In this document: positions 1-8,327 of the stretch, in pieces
Layout of the letters: each line of letters begins with the position of its first letter
Position numbering within the stretch: position 1 is the first letter of the stretch
Assembly (NCBI RefSeq): GCF_004886325.1
Contig: NZ_QXFN01000004.1
Coordinates: forward strand, 620,001 to 684,000
Direction: 5' to 3'
Origin: Cellulomonas telluris
GTDB taxonomy: Bacteria > Actinomycetota > Actinomycetes > Actinomycetales > Cellulomonadaceae
Length of the DNA: 64,000 bases
The notes under the pieces: model-generated
What the model was told of the DNA's origin: nothing
The model's database searches: none
The model's input: the letters and a program-made list of their open reading frames with translations, nothing else
Translations under genes and position numbers: made by a program

Positions 1-1641
1 GCCGCGGCGCAGGCGTGCGTGGGTGACGCCGCGCAGGTCGTAGCCGGTGCGCGGGTTGGTGCTGCGGCGGATCTCCTCGAACACCTCCTCGGCGCTCGCG
101 TACGCGAACCCGTCGAAGCCCATGGCGGTCGCGACGCGGGCGATGAGCTGCCAGTCGGGGACGGCCTCGCCGGGCGGGTCGAGGGCGCGGCGCGCGAGCG
201 TCATCGTGCGCTCGCTGTTCACCATGACGCCCTCCGCCTCGGACCACAGCGCGGCCGGCAGCACGACGTCGGCGTAGGCGTTCGTCTCGGTGTCGGCGAA
301 GACGTCCTGCGTGACGACGAGCTCGGCGCGCTCGAGCCCCTCGATGACGGTGCGGCGGTTGGCGACGGACGCGACGGGGTTGGTGCAGATCACCCAGCAG
401 GCGCGGATCTCGCCGTCGGCCATGCGGCGGAACATGTCGATAGTGCCGGTGCCGACCCCGTCGGCGCGCAGCGTGCCGGCGGGCAGGTCCCACAGGTCCT
501 CGACGAACGCCCGGTCGTCGGGGTCGAGGACGGACCGCTGGCCCGGCAGGCCGGGGCCCATGTACCCCATCTCGCGTCCGCCCATCGCGTTGGGCTGCCC
601 GGTGAGCGAGAACGGACCGCTGCCGCGGCGGCAGATCGCGCCGGTGGCGAGGTGGAGGTTGACCAGCGCGTTCGTGCTCCACGTGCCGTGCGTGGACTGG
701 TTGAGGCCCATGGTCCAGCAGGACACCCAGCTCCCGGCGCGGGCGATGAGGGCGGCGGCGGCCCGCAGGTCGTCGGCCGGCACGCCGGTGAGGGTCTCGA
801 CGACGTCCGGCGGGTAGTCGGCCAGGAACGCGGGCATCGCGTCCCAGCCCTCGGTGTGCTCGGCCACGAACTCCTCGTCGACCGCGCCCGACTCGACGAG
901 CAGGTGCAGGAGCCCGTTGAGCAGGGCGAGGTCGGACCCAGGTCGCACCTGCAGGAACAGGTCGGCCTTCTCCGCCGTGGCGGTGCGGCGTGGGTCGACC
1001 ACGATGAGCTTCGCGCCCGCCTTGACCCGGTCGAGCAGGCGCAGGAACAGGACCGGGTGGCAGTCGGCCATGTTGGCGCCGATGACGAGGAACACGTCGG
1101 CGTGGTCGAGGTCCTCGTAGGAGCCGGGTGGCCCGTCGGCGCCGAGCGAGAGCTTGTAGCCGGTGCCGGCGCTGGCCATGCACAGCCGGGAGTTCGACTC
1201 GATCTGGTTCGTGCGCAGGTACCCCTTGGCGAGCTTGTTCGCCAGGTACTGCGCCTCGATGCTCATCTGGCCGGACACGTAGAGGGCGACGGCGTCCGGC
1301 CCGTCCCGGTCGACGATCTCGCGCAGCCGTCGGGCGACCGTGGCGATCGCCTCGTCGAGCGGCACGGGCGCGGCCTCGGCCCCGCGCTCGGTGCGGACGA
1401 GGGCGCGGGTGAGGCGTCCGCCGGCGGCGAGCATGTCGGCGCTCGTCGCGCCCTTGGTGCACAGGCGCCCGCCGTTGGACGGGTGCGCGCGGTCGCCGCT
1501 GGCCCTGCGGACGCGCCGGCCGCCCGCGTCGTCCTCGACCACGTCGAGGACGACGCCGCAGCCGACGCCGCAGTACGAGCACACGGTCGCGACCTGCGTC
1601 GCTGTCGTGCGCTCGTCCTGCGCGGTGGTGGTCACCGTCAC
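1..1641 (-). CDS. nasA: Assimilatory nitrate reductase catalytic subunit (3' end outside window)
   Basis: Cytoplasmic molybdopterin oxidoreductase that reduces nitrate to nitrite for nitrogen assimilation. The N-terminus carries the [4Fe-4S] motif CSYCGVGC near residues 21-28 followed by a GGRLCTKG stretch. Further on are NSRLCMASAGTGYK, which holds the cysteine expected to ligand Mo, and GQPNAMGGREMG, a hallmark of the NasA/NarB group. The GTG start at 1641 is chosen because a GGGGAGGG Shine-Dalgarno lies 7 nt upstream. Only 547 codons are in the window. The C-terminal Mo-bisMGD binding part and any extra domain lie before base 1. It follows narK by 32 nt on the same strand and depends on the neighbouring molybdenum-cofactor genes. 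Confidence 0.93.
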   Translation of the reverse strand, partial: MTVTTTAQDERTTATQVATVCSYCGVGCGVVLDVVEDDAGGRRVRRASGDRAHPSNGGRLCTKGATSADMLAAGGRLTRALVRTERGAEAAPVPLDEAIATVARRLREIVDRDGPDAVALYVSGQMSIEAQYLANKLAKGYLRTNQIESNSRLCMASAGTGYKLSLGADGPPGSYEDLDHADVFLVIGANMADCHPVLFLRLLDRVKAGAKLIVVDPRRTATAEKADLFLQVRPGSDLALLNGLLHLLVESGAVDEEFVAEHTEGWDAMPAFLADYPPDVVETLTGVPADDLRAAAALIARAGSWVSCWTMGLNQSTHGTWSTNALVNLHLATGAICRRGSGPFSLTGQPNAMGGREMGYMGPGLPGQRSVLDPDDRAFVEDLWDLPAGTLRADGVGTGTIDMFRRMADGEIRACWVICTNPVASVANRRTVIEGLERAELVVTQDVFADTETNAYADVVLPAALWSEAEGVMVNSERTMTLARRALDPPGEAVPDWQLIARVATAMGFDGFAYASAEEVFEEIRRSTNPRTGYDLRGVTHARLRRG

Positions 1642-1673
1642 GCTCGTGCCCTCCCCGGGGTCGTCGCCGTCGG

Positions 1674-3053
1674 TCAGATGACCGTCGTGCCGAACGCCGA
1701 CCCGCGGCGCTGGTAGACGGCCCACGTGGTGAGCGCCATGACCGCGTAGAGCCCGACGACCACCCACAGCGCGGCCTGGATGGACCCGGTCAGCGACGTG
1801 GAGACCGCGAAGCCGCGCGGGATGAGGAACCCGCCGAGGGCCCCGACGGCGCCGGCGATCCCGATGCACCCGGCGGCCGCCTTGGCGCGGCGCGCGCGGT
1901 CGGCGTCGTCACCGGCGCCGAAGCGGAACACCGCGGGGATCATCCGGTACACCGAGCCGTTGCCGGCGCCGGTGGCGAGGAACAGCAGCAGGAACGAGCC
2001 GAAGAACAGACCGAACGACTGCGCCCGCAGGGCGAGGATCGCCCCGACCGTGCCGAGCGCCATCACGCCGAACGCGACGACCGTGACCCGCGCACCCCCG
2101 AAGCGGTCCGCGAGCGCGCCGCCGGCGGGCCGCGCGACCGAGCCGACGAGCGCACCGAGGAACGCGATGGTGAGCGTCACCTCGGGGAACTGCGCGTCCA
2201 GCAGCGTCGGGAACGCGCCGGAGAACCCGATGAACGAGCCGAACGTGCCGATGTAGACGAACGAGATGACCCACGTGTGCTTGGCCCGGGCGGCGGCGCC
2301 GTACGCGCGCGGGTCGGCCTTGGCGTTGCTCAGGTTGTCCATGAACCGCCACGCGAGCACGGCCGCGAGCACGGCGAGCGGCAGGAACATCAGACCGGCC
2401 CGCTCCAGCGAGAGCCCCGCGCCGGCGGCGACGACGAGCGGCACGGCGAGCTGCACGGCGGCGGTGCCGATGTTGCCGCCCGCCGCGTTCAGGCCGAGCG
2501 CCTTCCCCTTCTCCTTCTCGGGGTAGAAGAACGAGATGTTGGCCATCGAGGAGGCGAAGTTGCCGCCGCCGACGCCGGCGAGCGCGGCCACGGCCAGCAG
2601 CGCGCCGAACGGCAGCTGCGGGTTCTGCACGGCCCACACGAGCGCGCCCGTCGGCAGCAGGAGCAGGAGCGCCGACACGACCGTCCAGTTGCGGCCGCCG
2701 AACACGGGCACCGCGAACGTGTACGGGATGCGCAGCGTCGCGCCGACGAGGCTCGGCACCGCGATGAGCCAGAACATCTGGTCGACCGTGAGGGCGAAGC
2801 CCGCGTCGGGCAGCCGCGGGACGACGATGCTCCACAGCGCCCACACGGCGAAGCCGAGGAACTCGGCGAACACCGACAGGCCGAGGTTGCGGCGGGCGAA
2901 CGCGCGCCCGACGGTCCGCCACTGGTCGGCGTCCTCGGGGTCCCAGCCGTCGATCCAGCGTCCGCGGCGGAGGGTGAGCTCGGCGGGGGCGGTGGCGGGT
3001 GCGCCGGCGGCCGGCGGTGCGGTCGCGGGGGTGGGCGTGGTCGTCTGGGTCAC
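1674..3053 (-). CDS. narK: Nitrate/nitrite transporter, NarK family MFS
   Basis: Predicted inner-membrane major facilitator of the NNP family, 459 residues, with about 12 hydrophobic segments. The glycine-rich stretch GGGNFASSMANISFFYP, which matches the nitrate signature of the family, is followed by EKEKGKALGLNAAGGN. A hydrophilic Thr/Pro/Ala-rich N-terminal tail of about 35 residues precedes the first helix. The GTG start at 3053 follows CGGAGG by 5 nt. An in-frame ORF extends far upstream without a better start and is only GC-rich read-through. It is transcribed with nasA and brings in nitrate (or exports nitrite) for it. Direction of transport cannot be read from the sequence. Confidence 0.93.
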   Translation of the reverse strand: MTQTTTPTPATAPPAAGAPATAPAELTLRRGRWIDGWDPEDADQWRTVGRAFARRNLGLSVFAEFLGFAVWALWSIVVPRLPDAGFALTVDQMFWLIAVPSLVGATLRIPYTFAVPVFGGRNWTVVSALLLLLPTGALVWAVQNPQLPFGALLAVAALAGVGGGNFASSMANISFFYPEKEKGKALGLNAAGGNIGTAAVQLAVPLVVAAGAGLSLERAGLMFLPLAVLAAVLAWRFMDNLSNAKADPRAYGAAARAKHTWVISFVYIGTFGSFIGFSGAFPTLLDAQFPEVTLTIAFLGALVGSVARPAGGALADRFGGARVTVVAFGVMALGTVGAILALRAQSFGLFFGSFLLLFLATGAGNGSVYRMIPAVFRFGAGDDADRARRAKAAAGCIGIAGAVGALGGFLIPRGFAVSTSLTGSIQAALWVVVGLYAVMALTTWAVYQRRGSAFGTTVI

Positions 3054-3190
3054 GGGAGCCTCCGGGCGTCGGGTGCGCGCGGTGCGCGGCACGGGTGGGG
3101 CGTCCGGGCGCCGGGCGGTGCCCGGGGCCTCGCGGTCGTGCGGGGGCTGGCTGCGGGGGCGACGGCGGACCTGTCCGTCGCCGTGCCCCG

Positions 3191-3245
3191 ACGCTAGGGA
3201 TGTCGTGTTTCGCCCGACCGCGGCCTGGCGTAACCCGCCGCGAAC
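3191..3245. promoter_or_regulatory. Divergent control region of narK with candidate GlnR-like half sites
   Basis: The 286-bp gap between narK and the cupin gene has no gene. A minus-strand -10-like TAGCGT lies at 3191-3196. On the plus strand GTAAC (3230-3234) and CGAAC (3241-3245) are separated by 6 nt. This resembles the GTnAC-n6-GAAAC pattern of GlnR boxes known from Streptomyces. The second half is imperfect and no full tandem box is present, so assignment to GlnR is tentative. Confidence 0.3.
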
Positions 3246-3339
3246 GTCTTCCGCACACGCTCCCGGCGGCGGGTGTGAGAAGGAGCCGGGCGGCGGCGTC
3301 CCGACGGGCGGTTCGCGCGGCGGCTGCCAGGATGGGCGC

Positions 3340-3681
3340 ATGCCGGACCTGAACGCCCTCGTGACCACCCACCTGGACCTGGCCCGCGCGGACGCGCACG
3401 GCCGCAGCGCCGAGCTCGTCGTCCACGACGGCGAGCTGCGCCAGACCGTCATCGCGCTGACCGCGGGCTCCGAGCTCGGCGAGCACGCGTCCCCGCCGGC
3501 GGCCAGCCTGCAGGCGCTGGTCGGCCGCGTGCGCGTGCACGTCGGCGAGGAGGTGCAGCAGGAGGTCGCCGCCGGTGAGCTGTGGACGCTCACGCACGAG
3601 CGGCACTCCGTGCTCGCGCTGGAGGACTCCGTGCTGCTGCTCACCACCGTGACGAGCGTCGACCGCACGCCGCACGGATGA
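3340..3681 (+). CDS. Small single-domain cupin protein
   Basis: A 113-residue soluble protein with a cupin-like beta-barrel pattern. It has hydrophobic beta stretches with conserved turns (ALTAGSELGEH, LQALVGRVRV, AAGELWTLTHERHSV) and ends near LLTTVTS. Many family members bind a metal through His/Glu. Here the candidate residues are the HxxP-like EHASPP and the later THERH. The substrate is unknown. ATG is preceded by a -10-like CAGGAT 6 nt upstream, suggesting a leaderless message. The stop overlaps the start of the E1-rhodanese gene (ATGA), so the two are probably cotranscribed. Confidence 0.75.
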   Translation: MPDLNALVTTHLDLARADAHGRSAELVVHDGELRQTVIALTAGSELGEHASPPAASLQALVGRVRVHVGEEVQQEVAAGELWTLTHERHSVLALEDSVLLLTTVTSVDRTPHG

Positions 3682-4844
3682 CCCGCACGCTCCCCCCGCT
3701 CGTCACCCCCGGCCCGCCGCTGACGCTCGAGCAGGTCGACCGGTACGCGCGACACCTGGCGCTGGCGCAGGTCGGGGACGTGGGCCAGCGCCGGCTCCTC
3801 GCGGCGCGCGTCCTCGTGCTCGGCGCGGGCGGGCTGGGGTCGCCGGCCCTGCTGTACCTCGCGGCGGCCGGTGTCGGGACGATCGGCGTCGTGGACGACG
3901 ACGTGGTCGAGGCCTCGAACCTGCAGCGGCAGGTGGTGCACGGAGCCGACGACGTCGGCCGGCGCAAGGTCGACTCGGCCGCGGACCGCCTGCGCGGCCT
4001 CAACCCCGACGTCACGGTCCGCACGCACCCGGTGCGGCTGACCGCGGAGAACGCGGAGGAGCTGCTCGGCGGCTACGACCTCGTCGTCGACGGGACGGAC
4101 AACTTCGCGACGCGCTACCTCGTCAACGACACGTGCGCGCGCCTGGGCCTGCCCTGGGTGTGGGGCTCGGTCCTGCGCGGGCACGCGCAGGTCAGCGTGT
4201 TCTGGGCCGGCGTCGAGGGCGGGGTCGACCTGCGCGACGTGTTCGGCGAGCCGCCCGCACCGGGCACCGTGCCGTCGTGCGCGCAGGACGGCGTGCTCGG
4301 TGCCGTCTGCGCGGCCGCGGGCTCGGCGATGGCCGTGGAGGCGGTGAAGCTCGTGTGCGGGACCGGCCGCGCCCTGCTGGGGCGGGTCGCCGTCCTCGAC
4401 GCGTTCGACGCCACGTGGCGCGAGGTCCCGGTACGCCCCCGCACGGACCGCCCGGTCGCGGCGCCCGCCCGCGCGGCGGGTAGCGTCGACACCGTGACGA
4501 CCCCCGACGCCCCCGACCTGACCCCCGCCGACCTGCGCGACCTGCTCGCCGCACGCGACGCCGGCACCGCCGACGTGGACGTCGTCGACGTGCGCGAGCC
4601 GGGCGAGACCGCGGCCGGCACGCTGCCCGGCGCGCGCCTCGTCCCGCTCGGCGCGTGGGCGGACGGCTCCGCGCTCGCCGGCCTCGACCCGGACCGCACG
4701 CTCGTGCTCGTGTGCCGCTCCGGCATGCGCTCCGCCCGGGCGGCGGCGGTCGCGCGCGCGGCCGGCGTGCGGGACGTGCGCAACCTCGACGGCGGGCTCG
4801 TCGCCTGGGCCCGCGAGGTCGACCCGGCGCTCGTCGTCCCCTGA
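3678..4844 (+). CDS. moeZ: E1-like adenylyltransferase with C-terminal rhodanese domain (MoeZ/MoeB type)
   Basis: A 388-residue two-domain enzyme that adenylates the C-terminal glycine of MoaD-like sulfur carriers and passes sulfur to them, feeding molybdopterin synthase. Residues about 1-245 are the ThiF/MoeB fold. They contain VLGAGGLGSPALLYLAAAG (nucleotide binding), the DLVVDGTDNFATRY motif and the catalytic-type cysteine in VPSCAQDG. No zinc CxxC pairs are visible, as in MoeZ proteins. Residues about 275-388 form a rhodanese domain with the active-site loop CRSGMRS. A linker rich in Ala, Arg and Pro joins them. An internal leaderless-type promoter and in-frame GTG lie at the linker (4481-4496). 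It overlaps the cupin gene by 4 nt. Confidence 0.92.
   Translation: MTRTLPPLVTPGPPLTLEQVDRYARHLALAQVGDVGQRRLLAARVLVLGAGGLGSPALLYLAAAGVGTIGVVDDDVVEASNLQRQVVHGADDVGRRKVDSAADRLRGLNPDVTVRTHPVRLTAENAEELLGGYDLVVDGTDNFATRYLVNDTCARLGLPWVWGSVLRGHAQVSVFWAGVEGGVDLRDVFGEPPAPGTVPSCAQDGVLGAVCAAAGSAMAVEAVKLVCGTGRALLGRVAVLDAFDATWREVPVRPRTDRPVAAPARAAGSVDTVTTPDAPDLTPADLRDLLAARDAGTADVDVVDVREPGETAAGTLPGARLVPLGAWADGSALAGLDPDRTLVLVCRSGMRSARAAAVARAAGVRDVRNLDGGLVAWAREVDPALVVP
4481..4486 (+). promoter_or_regulatory. Internal -10 element within moeZ
   Basis: TAGCGT ends 7 nt before an in-frame GTG at 4494, the same geometry as the leaderless starts of neighbouring genes. It would drive expression of the rhodanese domain alone. 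Confidence 0.45.
4494..4844 (+). CDS. Possible independently translated rhodanese domain (internal start in moeZ)
   Basis: An in-frame GTG at codon 273 of moeZ begins a 116-residue polypeptide that matches one complete rhodanese domain. It starts just before TPADLRDLLAA and includes the CRSGMRS active loop and the C-terminal NLDGGLVAWA helix. The start sits exactly 7 nt after a TAGCGT -10-like element. If used, the cell would make both a fused and a free sulfurtransferase. The evidence is promoter geometry only. The default reading remains the single fused protein. Confidence 0.35.
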   Translation: MTTPDAPDLTPADLRDLLAARDAGTADVDVVDVREPGETAAGTLPGARLVPLGAWADGSALAGLDPDRTLVLVCRSGMRSARAAAVARAAGVRDVRNLDGGLVAWAREVDPALVVP

Positions 4845-4868
4845 CCCACCCGCCCGCCGGGGCGCCGG

Positions 4869-5375
4869 TCACCCGTGGTCGGCGCCCCGCAGCTGGCGCA
4901 CGGCGTGCACGAGCACGGGCCCGAGCAGCGCGGCGGCGTCCCGCGCGGCACCGGTCGACCCCGCGACGTTAACGACGAGCGTCCGCCCGGCGACGCCCGC
5001 GAGCCCGCGCGACAGCATCGCGGCGGGCACCCCGCGTGCCACGCCGTCGGCGCGCAGCGCCTCGGCGATGCCCGGCACCTCGCGCTCGAGCACGGCCCGG
5101 GTCGCCTCGGGCGTGCGGTCCCGCGGTCCCAGACCCGTCCCGCCGCTCGTCACGACGAGCGCGGCGCCCTCGGCCACGGCCGCGCGCAGCGCCGCCTCGA
5201 CGGGCTCGCCGTCGGGCACCACGACCGCGTCGTCGACGGCGAAGCCGAGCTCGCGCAGCGCGTTCACGAGCACCGGGCCGGACCGGTCGCCGTAGACGCC
5301 GGCGGCGGCCCGGTCGGAGGCCGTGACGACCACCGCGCGCCCGAGGTCGCCGTGCCTCGCCCCCGGGTCAGCCAC
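4869..5375 (-). CDS. mogA: Molybdopterin adenylyltransferase, MogA/MoaB family
   Basis: A 168-residue protein expected to adenylate molybdopterin before metal insertion by MoeA. It shows the family motif TSGGTGLGPRDRTPEAT and the early VVTASDRAAAGVYGDRSGP substrate loop. The usual VNLPGSP-like loop near the C-terminus reads VNVAGSTGAARD, a mild departure. The GTG start at 5375 overlaps the end of moaC by 8 nt, making it the last gene of a moeA-moaC-mogA operon. It converges with moeZ. Confidence 0.9.
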   Translation of the reverse strand: MADPGARHGDLGRAVVVTASDRAAAGVYGDRSGPVLVNALRELGFAVDDAVVVPDGEPVEAALRAAVAEGAALVVTSGGTGLGPRDRTPEATRAVLEREVPGIAEALRADGVARGVPAAMLSRGLAGVAGRTLVVNVAGSTGAARDAAALLGPVLVHAVRQLRGADHG

Positions 5376-5862
5376 GGTGCCAGGCGCCGCTGCGCCCGCC
5401 CTCCTTCGCCTCGACCCGCACGTCGGTGATCGACGCGCCCGGGTCGACGGCCTTGACCATGTCGACGAGCGTGAGGCCGGCCGCGGCGACGCACGTCAGC
5501 GCCTCCATCTCCACGCCGGTGCGGTCGGCGGTGCGCACGCGCGCCGCGATGCGCACGCCGTCGTCCTCGACGGCGAGGTCCACCTGGACGCCGTGGATCG
5601 CGATGGGGTGGCACAGCGGCACCAGGTCCGGCGTGCGCTTCGCCGCCTGGATGCCCGCGATCCGCGCGACCGCGAGCGCGTCGCCCTTCGGGACGCCCTC
5701 GCCGCGCAGCAGCGCCACGACCTCGGGCGTGGTCACCAGCCGCCCGGACGCGTGCGCGGTCCGCACCGTCACCGGCTTGTCCGCCACGTCCACCATCCGC
5801 GCCGCACCGCGCGCGTCCACGTGCGTCAGCCGCGGCTGCGCGCCGCCGTCCGGGTCGCTCAC
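5368..5862 (-). CDS. moaC: Cyclic pyranopterin monophosphate synthase accessory protein MoaC
   Basis: A 164-residue enzyme that converts the MoaA product (3',8-cyclo-GTP) to cyclic pyranopterin monophosphate. Conserved stretches are MVDVADKPVTVRTA near the N-terminus, KRTPDLVPLCHPI with the catalytic-site Lys and His, and GVEMEALTCVAAAGLTLVDMVKA followed by the near-C-terminal EAKEGGRSG. GTG start at 5862 overlaps the moeA stop by 4 nt (GTGA). It is the middle gene of the minus-strand moeA-moaC-mogA operon. Confidence 0.96.
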   Translation of the reverse strand: MSDPDGGAQPRLTHVDARGAARMVDVADKPVTVRTAHASGRLVTTPEVVALLRGEGVPKGDALAVARIAGIQAAKRTPDLVPLCHPIAIHGVQVDLAVEDDGVRIAARVRTADRTGVEMEALTCVAAAGLTLVDMVKAVDPGASITDVRVEAKEGGRSGAWHRG

Positions 5863-7097
5863 GCGTCCCCCTCCCTCAGGTCCACCACGGTCACCGTCTC
5901 CCCGGCACCGACGTGCGTCACGTCGGCCGGGACGTCCAGGAGCGCGTCGGCGCGCGCGAGCGAGCCGAGCAGGTGCGAGCCGGGCCCGCCGACGGGCGTG
6001 GCCACGAGCGCGCCGTCGCGCACGTCGAGGCGTGCGCGCAGCAGCTGGCGCCGGCCGGCGGGCGAGCGCACGTCCGACGCGAGCACGGCCGGCAGCCGCC
6101 GCCGGTGCACGTCCCGCGCGCCGAGCATGCGACGCAGCAGCGGGCGCACGAACACCTCGAACGAGACGAACGCGCTGACCGGGTTGCCCGGCAGGCTCAG
6201 GACGGGCGCCCCGGACGGCAGCCGGCCGACCCCCTGCGGCTTGCCCGGCTGCATCCGCACGTGCACGAGCTCGCCGTGCCCGCCCGTGAGCAGCGCGTCC
6301 CGCACCACGTCGTACGCCCCGACGGACACGCCCCCGGTGGTCACGACGACGTCGGCGCGCGCGCCGAGGTCGTCCAGGACGCGCAGCACGTCCGGGACGT
6401 CGTCGGGCAGGACGGCCACGTCGACGACGGACGCGCCCGCAGCCTCGGCCGCGGCGGCGAGCTGCACGCCGTTGGACTCGTGGATCTGCCCGTGCGCGAG
6501 CGCGCCCCCGTCGGTGACGAGCTCGCTGCCGGTCGAGACGACCGCGACGCGGGGACGCGCGTGCACGGGCACCTCCCGGTGCCCGGTCGCGGCGAGCAGG
6601 CCCAGCGCGGCCGGCCCGAGCACGTCGCCGGCGTGCAGGACGACGTCCCCGGTGCGCACGTCCTCGCCGCGGCGGCGCACGTGGGCGCCCGGGGCGACGA
6701 CGTCGTGCAGGGTCACCCGGTCCGTGCGCGCGTCCGTGAGCTCGACGGGCACCACCGTGTCGGCGCCGGCGGGGACGGGTGCGCCGGTCATGATCCGGAC
6801 GGCCGCACCGGCGGGGACGCGCACGGTGCGGGTGTCCCCCGCCGGGACGTCGTCCGCGACGTCCAGCACGGCGCCGGACCGCACGTCGGTCGCCGCCAGC
6901 GCGTAGCCGTCCATCGCCGAGCTGTCCCACGGGGGCAGGTCCACCGCCGAGACGACGTCCCGCGCGAGCGCGGCGCCCCGCGCCGCGGCCAGCGGCACCT
7001 GCTGCACGGGCAGGGGCGCACCGAGCGCGAGCACGGCGGCGGCGTGCTCGTCGAGCGTGCGCACCGGCCGGGCGGGCACGGCGGCGGTGTCGGGCAT
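5859..7097 (-). CDS. moeA: Molybdopterin molybdotransferase MoeA
   Basis: A 412-residue enzyme that inserts molybdate into adenylated molybdopterin. Visible motifs are DLPPWDSSAMDGYAL early in the protein, RIMTGAPVPAGADTVVPVE in the middle, VSTGSEL, VVTTGGVSVGAYD and LPGNPVSAFVSFEVFV in the catalytic domain. A C-terminal MoeA_C barrel follows. The ATG start at 7097 is preceded by a TAGGTT -10-like element with exactly 7 nt between, so the message is probably leaderless. First gene of the moeA-moaC-mogA operon, divergent from moaA. Confidence 0.95.
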   Translation of the reverse strand: MPDTAAVPARPVRTLDEHAAAVLALGAPLPVQQVPLAAARGAALARDVVSAVDLPPWDSSAMDGYALAATDVRSGAVLDVADDVPAGDTRTVRVPAGAAVRIMTGAPVPAGADTVVPVELTDARTDRVTLHDVVAPGAHVRRRGEDVRTGDVVLHAGDVLGPAALGLLAATGHREVPVHARPRVAVVSTGSELVTDGGALAHGQIHESNGVQLAAAAEAAGASVVDVAVLPDDVPDVLRVLDDLGARADVVVTTGGVSVGAYDVVRDALLTGGHGELVHVRMQPGKPQGVGRLPSGAPVLSLPGNPVSAFVSFEVFVRPLLRRMLGARDVHRRRLPAVLASDVRSPAGRRQLLRARLDVRDGALVATPVGGPGSHLLGSLARADALLDVPADVTHVGAGETVTVVDLREGDA

Positions 7098-7104
7098 GCG
7101 GCCC

Positions 7105-7110
7105 AACCTA
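7105..7110 (-). promoter_or_regulatory. -10 element of leaderless moeA promoter
   Basis: Read on the minus strand, TAGGTT ends 7 nt before the moeA ATG. This places the expected transcription start on the first base of the start codon. Confidence 0.6.
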
Positions 7111-7197
7111 GCGTCGCCCGGCACGCGGGCCGGCGCCCGCACCTGCGCCGCCGGCCCGTCGCGCGCCCCGGCGCCGGGCCGCGTCGCCGCACGTCCG

Positions 7198-7203
7198 TAT
7201 GAT
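7198..7203 (+). promoter_or_regulatory. -10 element of leaderless moaA promoter
   Basis: TATGAT is followed by 7 nt and then ATG at 7211. An earlier in-frame ATG (7199) lies inside this hexamer and would not be transcribed, which supports 7211 as the start. Confidence 0.6.
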
Positions 7204-7210
7204 CGGCCCG

Positions 7211-8326
7211 ATGGAGCCCGTCACGCCCCGCGGTGCCGTGCCGGTCGCCCTGGGCCCCGCGCCCGTGCGGCGGGCCCGCGCGACCGCGGCGCCGGGACCG
7301 ACCGCGCGGCTGCGCGGCGACGGGCTCGTCGACCGCTGGGGGCGCACCGCGACGGACCTGCGGGTCTCGCTGACCGACCGGTGCAACCTGCGCTGCTCGT
7401 ACTGCATGCCGGCCGAGGGCCTGCCGTGGGCGCCCGACGAGACGGTCCTGACCGACGACGAGGTCGTGCGCCTCGTGCGCGTCGCGGTCGAGCGGCTCGG
7501 CGTCCGCGACGTCCGGTTCACCGGTGGCGAGCCCCTGCTGCGCCGCGGGCTGGAGGGCATCGTCGCGGCCACCGCCGCCCTGCGGACCACCGACGGCGCG
7601 CCCGTCGGCACCGCGCTGACGACCAACGCCCTCGGGCTGGACAAGCGTGCCCGCGCGCTCGCCGCCGCCGGGCTGGGCCGGGTCAACGTCTCGCTGGACT
7701 CCCTGCGCCCCGAGCGGTTCGCGGCGATCACGCGCCGCGACCGCCTGCCCGACGTGCTCGCCGGCCTGCGGGCCGCGCAGGACGCGGGGCTGGGGCCGGT
7801 CAAGGTCAACGCGGTGCTCGTGCGCGGCGTCAACGACGACGAGGCCGTCCCGCTGCTGGCCTGGGCGCTCGAGCACGGCTACCACCTGCGGTTCATCGAG
7901 CAGATGCCGCTCGGCCCCGCCGGGTCCTGGGACCGCGCGGGGCTCGTCACGGCGCAGGAGATCCTCCACGCCCTGACGGCGGCGTACGACCTCGAGCCCG
8001 AGCCCGAGGGGGCGCGCGGCGGCGCACCCGCCGAGACGTGGACCGTGCGCGGGCGTCCCGGGGCGACCGTCGGCGTGATCGGCTCGGTGACCCGGCCGTT
8101 CTGCGGGGCGTGCGACCGCACCCGCCTGACGGCGGACGGTCAGGTGCGCAGCTGCCTGTTCGCCCGCGAGGAGCACGACCTGCGGGGTCTGCTGCGGTCC
8201 GGCGCCGACGACGAGGCGCTCGCCGAGGCGTGGCGCGCCGCGATGTGGGGCAAGAAGCCGGGGCACGGGATCGACGACGTCGGCTTCCTGCAGCCGGCCC
8301 GCACGATGAGCGCGATCGGAGGCTGA
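7211..8326 (+). CDS. moaA: GTP 3',8-cyclase MoaA (radical SAM)
   Basis: A 371-residue radical-SAM enzyme performing the first step of molybdopterin synthesis on GTP. The N-terminal cluster motif CNLRCSYC gives Cys58, Cys62 and Cys65 from this start. FTGGEPLLR binds SAM. The second [4Fe-4S] cluster ligands are in PFCGACDRTRL and VRSCLF near the C-terminus. The protein ends in a double glycine (SAIGG), which is needed for activity in the family. A start at 7199 is possible but lies inside the -10 element. The moaD start follows 1 nt after the stop, and the intervening region contains CGGAGG. Confidence 0.95.
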   Translation: MEPVTPRGAVPVALGPAPVRRARATAAPGPTARLRGDGLVDRWGRTATDLRVSLTDRCNLRCSYCMPAEGLPWAPDETVLTDDEVVRLVRVAVERLGVRDVRFTGGEPLLRRGLEGIVAATAALRTTDGAPVGTALTTNALGLDKRARALAAAGLGRVNVSLDSLRPERFAAITRRDRLPDVLAGLRAAQDAGLGPVKVNAVLVRGVNDDEAVPLLAWALEHGYHLRFIEQMPLGPAGSWDRAGLVTAQEILHALTAAYDLEPEPEGARGGAPAETWTVRGRPGATVGVIGSVTRPFCGACDRTRLTADGQVRSCLFAREEHDLRGLLRSGADDEALAEAWRAAMWGKKPGHGIDDVGFLQPARTMSAIGG

Positions 8327-8327
8327 C

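Noticed and set aside
19-1716. Long plus-strand open frame opposite nasA
   Set aside because: It is the antisense shadow of nasA. The translation is low-complexity Arg/Ala/Gly/Val-rich with no family motif, while the minus strand gives clear molybdoenzyme motifs.
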